Positions 59,699 through 64,000 of a stretch of DNA of 64,000 nucleotides are shown here, piece by piece. The notes under the pieces are model-generated. The model made no database searches, was not told the DNA's origin, and saw nothing but the letters and a program-made list of their open reading frames with translations. Made by a program: the position numbers and the translations under genes. The DNA is from CAZGMJ01 sp964526785 (lineage in GTDB: Bacteria; Planctomycetota; Phycisphaerae; Sedimentisphaerales; Anaerobacaceae): the NCBI GenBank assembly GCA_964526785.1, contig CAZGMJ010000008.1, positions 1 to 64,000 of the forward strand, in the 5' to 3' direction. Each line of letters opens with the position of its first letter. Position 1 is the stretch's first letter.

Positions 59699-61933
59699 TT
59701 AAGCCGGCGCTCCGGCAACCTGTGCACTTTGATACCTGCGATACGATTTGAACTGCTCGTTGAAATAGCCGCCGCGCATCGCTCTGGCACCGAGGAGTAC
59801 ACAGCCGACAACATCGGCGCCAACCTCGTTGATCTCGCGGATGGTCCGCAGGGCGGCACCGCGATGTGTCGCAGCCGCATTGAAAACCAGCAGCGTCGAA
59901 TCGGCATACCGTGCGAGCACCTTGGCATCACTGACAAGCAGGACCGGCGGGCTGTCGATAACAATGTAGTCGTAGTTCTTACGCTGTTCGCTGATCAGAT
60001 CGGCCATGCGCGAACTGCCGAGCAGTTCGGTCGGATTGGACGGCAGCAAGCCGGCGTCGATCACATCCAGACCTTCGATGCCCGTGGGTCGAATCGCCTC
60101 ACGGTGACTGCACTGGCCCATGAGCAGGCTGCTCAGGCCGAAACTCGGATCCACATTTTCGGCTTCGATGCCGACAGCGTCGCCCTTCGGGAAGAGTCTT
60201 TCCGAATCGGGCTGGCGGAAATTGGCGTCGATGAAGAGGACTTTACTGTTCTCTGCAACAAACGCCGCCGCCATGTTCGCCGCAACGGATGTCTTGCCGT
60301 CACCGGCGCCTCCACTGGTCACAAGTATCGTCTTGTGCGCATCTTCGGGGCCGGATAATTTCAGATTGGCCCGGCAACGCCTGTACGATTCGCTGATGAT
60401 CGAGTACGGCGCCTGTTGAACGATGTGAGCCAGATCCGTATCCTTCGCAAGATCATCTTCAGATGCATCGGGAATAACGCCCAGCAGCGAAACCGGCAGA
60501 TACTTGGCGACATCTCTCGGCGTACGGACGAGATCGTTGGCCAGTTCGAGCAGGAACGCAAGACCCGTGCCGATGAGCATACCCAATATCAAACCGCTGG
60601 GCAACCAGAGCCACCACCGCCTCGAGACAACCTGCTGCAGAGGCCGCAAAGCATCCGCGACCTTTCGCACCTTAGGTGTAGATGGATCATCATGCAGAAT
60701 CTTCAGCTTCGCTATCTGTTCCTTGACCGCATCGAGCCGCTCGGTTCGTTCCTCAACAATCTGCTCACGCTGATCGTACTGCACGCGGGCGCGGTCCAGA
60801 TCCTTCTTCTTTTCCTCGGCTTCCTTGCGGAGATTTTCCAGTTCCTCATACCGTTGCTGCAAGACAACCAAACTGTCTTTGGCATTGGAAAGATTTGCTT
60901 GTCTGGTCTGCTCGGCGATTTCTGCCTTTCGCATCTCCCGGCGGCTTCGAATCCCGTCTATTAACTCCTGGACCTGGCGTGCTTCGCGGTGATTCTCCCC
61001 GAACTTCGTCATCAGGCCCCGAAGCACAGACTCCTGGAAAGCGATATTCTGCGCAAGCGAAAGCATGACGGGGTCACGCTCGATTGCATACTCGATCTGA
61101 TTGGTAATCGGTCCGGTAGCGAGACGTTCGAGATTTCCAATGTTGGCCCGCAACTGCTCGAGAGCCATGGTGATTTCATTCTTCTGCAATTCGAGATCGT
61201 TCAATTTGAGCGTGATTGTGTGCTGGAAGTACCGGCCGGCAGGACGTTCGAGATCCGTGATGCCGAACGCAACGCGGATATCCTCAAGGGCCTGCTGGGC
61301 TTGTCGCTTTTCATTCTGCAACTGATCTTCCTGATTGCGAAGTTGTTGCAGTCGCGAGGTAACATCACCCTGCTTGTCATCTCTTTGCGTCTGGATGAAC
61401 AAGCCAACCATTTCATTGACGATCTCAGCGGCCTCGCTTGCGCGACTGGTCGTCATCGAGATCTCGACAAAGCTACTATCTCGATGTGCATAGGCTCCAA
61501 GATCTTCTTCGAGTGTATTGACCCTTTCGCGAATGGAGTCCTGCTTTTCATACCATTTGCTGTTGCGAACCGCTTCCAGCTCGAGCAGACGCTCAAGCAT
61601 GTTTTGTTGCTTGATCAAATTGGCAATCGTGACGCGGTGCCCGTACAGAATGTCCTTCTGCAACTGAGGCGTTGTGATGTCCATCGGGTCTTTCTCGACC
61701 GGCGGGAGAACCTCGATGTAGGTCTTTGCGGTGTATTTGGGGAACTGCGTCTTGAGGAGGTACCAGGTTCCGCCACCGGCAATCAAGCCAAGGATCGTAA
61801 GGATGATCACGAGCAGCATGTGCCGACGCAATATATCGAGGACTTCCTTCGGCGTCATCGTCGTATCCGCCGGGCCCCTGTGCGCAACAGGCATGGGCCT
61901 CCTGCTGGGAATCGTTGGTCTCACATCCGCCAT
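59699..61933 (-). CDS. Polysaccharide chain-length regulator and tyrosine autokinase, Wzc-like
   Basis: 744-aa inner-membrane protein. The Wzz domain has a first membrane helix (about residues 34-57) and a long periplasmic coiled coil (about 120-430). A second helix (about 455-478, WLPSGLILGMLIGTGLAFLL) leads to the cytoplasmic BY-kinase domain. Walker A is G541-GAGDGKT-548, Walker A' VLFIDANFRQP (D569), Walker B YIVIDSPP (D660). The Tyr cluster at the C-terminus is small (Y723, Y731, Y734). It controls export and length of exopolysaccharide through autophosphorylation. GGAG precedes the ATG. Confidence 0.93.
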   Translation of the reverse strand: MADVRPTIPSRRPMPVAHRGPADTTMTPKEVLDILRRHMLLVIILTILGLIAGGGTWYLLKTQFPKYTAKTYIEVLPPVEKDPMDITTPQLQKDILYGHRVTIANLIKQQNMLERLLELEAVRNSKWYEKQDSIRERVNTLEEDLGAYAHRDSSFVEISMTTSRASEAAEIVNEMVGLFIQTQRDDKQGDVTSRLQQLRNQEDQLQNEKRQAQQALEDIRVAFGITDLERPAGRYFQHTITLKLNDLELQKNEITMALEQLRANIGNLERLATGPITNQIEYAIERDPVMLSLAQNIAFQESVLRGLMTKFGENHREARQVQELIDGIRSRREMRKAEIAEQTRQANLSNAKDSLVVLQQRYEELENLRKEAEEKKKDLDRARVQYDQREQIVEERTERLDAVKEQIAKLKILHDDPSTPKVRKVADALRPLQQVVSRRWWLWLPSGLILGMLIGTGLAFLLELANDLVRTPRDVAKYLPVSLLGVIPDASEDDLAKDTDLAHIVQQAPYSIISESYRRCRANLKLSGPEDAHKTILVTSGGAGDGKTSVAANMAAAFVAENSKVLFIDANFRQPDSERLFPKGDAVGIEAENVDPSFGLSSLLMGQCSHREAIRPTGIEGLDVIDAGLLPSNPTELLGSSRMADLISEQRKNYDYIVIDSPPVLLVSDAKVLARYADSTLLVFNAAATHRGAALRTIREINEVGADVVGCVLLGARAMRGGYFNEQFKSYRRYQSAQVAGAPA

Positions 61934-62005
61934 CTTTCTTCTCCAATCAGATTCTATTGCTTAACCGGGTATCAGGCCAAAACGTCCTGACTTCTTCATA
62001 CCTTC

Positions 62006-64000
62006 TTATCGAGACAAACGCTCGATGGCTTTAGTCAGACGTGCTTTGGAAGCCTCCGATAAATTGTCCGCCCCCAATTCCAGAGCCTCGCGATATGCAG
62101 CGAGCGCCTCGGGTTTCGCACCCAATGCTTCTCGGACCATCCCAAGGTGTTCATACACTTCGGTGGGAGCGGTGGCATTATTCTGCTCATACTGCTGAAC
62201 GGCGAACAGGAGCTTCTCCAGTGCCTCGCTGTTACGGCCGTTCTTGTGCAAAACGTAGGCGTAGGTATCCAGGATGCCTGCTTCATTGGGCTTGAGTGCG
62301 ACCGCCTTTTCGGCATAGGCGAGTGCGTCTTTCAGCCGCTCATCGTTATCGGCCAGCATATACGCCAAATTATTGAGGACACTCGTGTTATTCGGCATTT
62401 TCTTCGCCAAACTTGCATATTCCGAAATTGCCTGCCTTAAATACTGTTTATCGGAACTTCTGTCGTAGGCAAGTGTGAGCACTTCCGCCTTCTTGACCCT
62501 GTATTTCACTTCATCCGAACTACCCGTCGGCACAAGATCGATGCACTTGTTGATCGAATCCAGCGCCTTGTTATATTCGCCGTTCATCCTGTACAGGTTG
62601 AACAAGGTATAGTGTGCCGGCAGAGAATCGGGGTTTGATGCGAGCTTTTCCTGGCAATAACGAGCAACTTCTTCCGGCCCCAACAACAGGTACATACGCA
62701 GCAGCACTTCGGACGCCAGCGCTTCGTTGTTTTCAGCCGCGTCGACTGCACGGTGACAGTAGTTCACCGCCGTCTGGCGGTCGCCGAGCTTGAGCTTCGC
62801 GTGAGCCATGCGGAAGTACACAATAGGTGCGAACTCGCTGTCAATCCATTGACGCCCTTCTTCGAATACCTTCTCCAGTTTCTTGGGATACCATCGGCCC
62901 GTTCCTTTTTCGCCCGCCCCGGAAACGAGGGCTCGCAGGTAACCGTCGAAGGCGCTGAGGTAGAGCGAATCGTTAACCAGATCGGTGGAATTCTGCGATT
63001 GATGCTGCTCGCGTCGCAAGGTGCAGGCCTTATCATACAACTGTTCAGCCTTATCGAACTGGCCGGCGCTGATTGCAAAAGAGCCGGCACGATTAAGCCA
63101 CTGCACGCTTTCGGGATAACGTTCAAGCGTATCCTCATACAGGTTCTTCAATGCGTCCCTGCGATTCAATCGTACGTATATCTGCTCCAGCAGCACTCTG
63201 GCTTCCGGCGGAGCACCCGGCTGATTAATCGTGTTCTTCAGCTCGGTAACGGCATCTTCATACAGCCTCTGCTGCATGTAGGCCTTTGCCAGGGACACCC
63301 GAGTTTGGGGGTCATCGAGCAGAGCTTTGCTCCGCTTGAGATCGTCAACTGCCTGGGCGTAATCCGCCATGAAGAATCGTATTTCACCTCTTAGTCGCCA
63401 ACCGGCGGCGTTTTCCGGTTCAACCTCGATGCTGCGATTAGCCAGCTTGATGGCCTCTTCCAGCTTGCCCTTTCGCATAGCGAGCCACGCCTGCAGCAGA
63501 AGCGTACGGGTATCTTCCGGGAACTTCTCAGTGTAACTCTCGAGTTTTCGCTCCGCTTCGCTTACCAAGCCAACTTTCAGATAGGATTGAATTTCAACAA
63601 GATAGCCTGCAGAGTTGCTTCGATCCAGCGCAACGAGTTGCTCGCCGTATTTCTTCACGCCTTCGGCATCATTGGTTCGTTCAGATGCGAGCAGCAAACC
63701 AACCACGACATTACGATCCTTCGGATCTTCCTCATAGAGCTTCTCGAGCAGGGCGATCGCCTGCTCATACTGCCCCCTGTCCAGATAGTGCTTCCACAGC
63801 AGAGATTCCTCCCGGGACGCCTGGAGCAATTCCAGGGCCTTGCTGTCCTGACCTCTCGCCTGGTAGTAATCGGCATAAAGGCTCAGCATCGTTTCATCCG
63901 TAGGGTTCATCTCTCTGGCCTGCTCGAAGGCGGATCCCGCGATATCGAAAAGCACGGCCCGGCGCTGCGATTCCGCAGTGTCACGCGCGACCTGTGTAGC
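62006..64000 (-). CDS. TPR-repeat protein, 5' end beyond window
   Basis: 664 residues visible; the frame stays open to the window edge, so the true start lies outside. The whole visible part is tetratricopeptide repeats (LYADYYQARGQDSKALELL, RLRGEIRFFMADYAQAVDDL, NLAYMLADNDERLKDALAYA, EHLGMVREALGAKPEALAAY), a helical superhelix for protein contacts. Its place just upstream of the Wzc-like kinase resembles PrsT/EpsT-type TPR proteins of exopolysaccharide loci, often lipoproteins, but the N-terminus that would show it is missing. Gap to the wzc-like start is 72 bp. Confidence 0.85.
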   Translation of the reverse strand, partial: ATQVARDTAESQRRAVLFDIAGSAFEQAREMNPTDETMLSLYADYYQARGQDSKALELLQASREESLLWKHYLDRGQYEQAIALLEKLYEEDPKDRNVVVGLLLASERTNDAEGVKKYGEQLVALDRSNSAGYLVEIQSYLKVGLVSEAERKLESYTEKFPEDTRTLLLQAWLAMRKGKLEEAIKLANRSIEVEPENAAGWRLRGEIRFFMADYAQAVDDLKRSKALLDDPQTRVSLAKAYMQQRLYEDAVTELKNTINQPGAPPEARVLLEQIYVRLNRRDALKNLYEDTLERYPESVQWLNRAGSFAISAGQFDKAEQLYDKACTLRREQHQSQNSTDLVNDSLYLSAFDGYLRALVSGAGEKGTGRWYPKKLEKVFEEGRQWIDSEFAPIVYFRMAHAKLKLGDRQTAVNYCHRAVDAAENNEALASEVLLRMYLLLGPEEVARYCQEKLASNPDSLPAHYTLFNLYRMNGEYNKALDSINKCIDLVPTGSSDEVKYRVKKAEVLTLAYDRSSDKQYLRQAISEYASLAKKMPNNTSVLNNLAYMLADNDERLKDALAYAEKAVALKPNEAGILDTYAYVLHKNGRNSEALEKLLFAVQQYEQNNATAPTEVYEHLGMVREALGAKPEALAAYREALELGADNLSEASKARLTKAIERLSR

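Noticed and set aside
58697..60358. 553-codon plus-strand frame opposite the epimerase and Wzc-like genes
   Set aside because: It spans two conserved minus-strand genes and a terminator, and has no homology I recognise.
1..64000. CRISPR array, prophage, transposon or rRNA operon
   Set aside because: I looked for regular spaced repeats, integrase or transposase motifs and rRNA core sequences and saw none.

Overview
The window looks like chromosomal DNA of a Planctomycetota bacterium, probably near the class Phycisphaerae. This rests on several traits: a reduced mraZ-rsmH-ftsL-ftsI division cluster without neighbouring mur genes or ftsZ, a PheT without the usual N-terminal tRNA-binding insert, a large thioester alpha-2-macroglobulin, and secreted proteins ending in an Asp/Asn-rich dockerin-like tail (VDFxD...LAxxWL type). 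Base composition is moderately GC-rich and even. I see no integrase, transposase, phage gene or CRISPR array. The assignment is inferred from gene content only.

Layout. 1-7.9 kb: aldo/keto reductase, a conserved unknown protein, acylphosphatase, a cadherin-like membrane protein with a structured leader, a tiny Cys-rich protein divergent from an orphan DNA methyltransferase, then apolipoprotein N-acyltransferase overlapping a HEAT-repeat lipoprotein. 7.9-13.9 kb: an elongasome operon (leader peptide, coiled-coil membrane protein, 53-aa membrane protein, mreB, mreC, mreD, mrdA). 13.9-20.2 kb, opposite strand: mraZ, a 69-aa protein, rsmH, a LysM protein, ftsL-like, ftsI and a glycosyltransferase, converging on mrdA. 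20.7-24.8 kb: tRNA-Gly, proA-proB, tRNA-Leu, a membrane metallophosphoesterase. 24.8-31.5 kb, minus strand: a cysteine and Fe-S operon (IscR-like regulator, cysK, cysE, nadA, metY, nifU, nifS) with an IscR-type palindrome at its promoter. 31.8-39.7 kb: a two-domain glycosyltransferase, xthA, rdgB, topA, pterin carbinolamine dehydratase, a small beta-carbonic-anhydrase-like protein. 40-45.4 kb: a B12-binding-like protein, citramalate synthase, glycogen phosphorylase. 45.64-45.91 kb: a 6S RNA gene with its own promoter and terminator. 46.6-52.7 kb: alpha-2-macroglobulin and a parallel beta-helix protein, both secreted and tagged. 52.7-53.5 kb: an intergenic repeat block. 53.5-64 kb: pheT, a VOC protein, an AAA+ ATPase, a PEGA lipoprotein, then exopolysaccharide genes (sugar epimerase, Wzc-like tyrosine kinase, TPR protein running off the window).

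How the genes work together. Two cell-wall machines, lateral elongation (MreBCD plus PBP2) and division (FtsL plus FtsI under MraZ), face each other with only 7 bp between their last genes. The cysteine operon makes cysteine (CysE, CysK) and homocysteine (MetY), turns cysteine sulfur into Fe-S clusters (NifS, NifU) and includes an Fe-S client (NadA); the IscR-like regulator probably senses cluster status. Surface functions recur: lipoprotein maturation, predicted lipoproteins, tagged secreted proteins and polysaccharide genes.

The most notable non-coding signals are the 6S RNA, an MraZ-type 10-bp repeat between the -35 and -10 of the mraZ promoter, the IscR-type operator, and three genes whose -10 boxes place the transcript start at or within 2 nt of the start codon.
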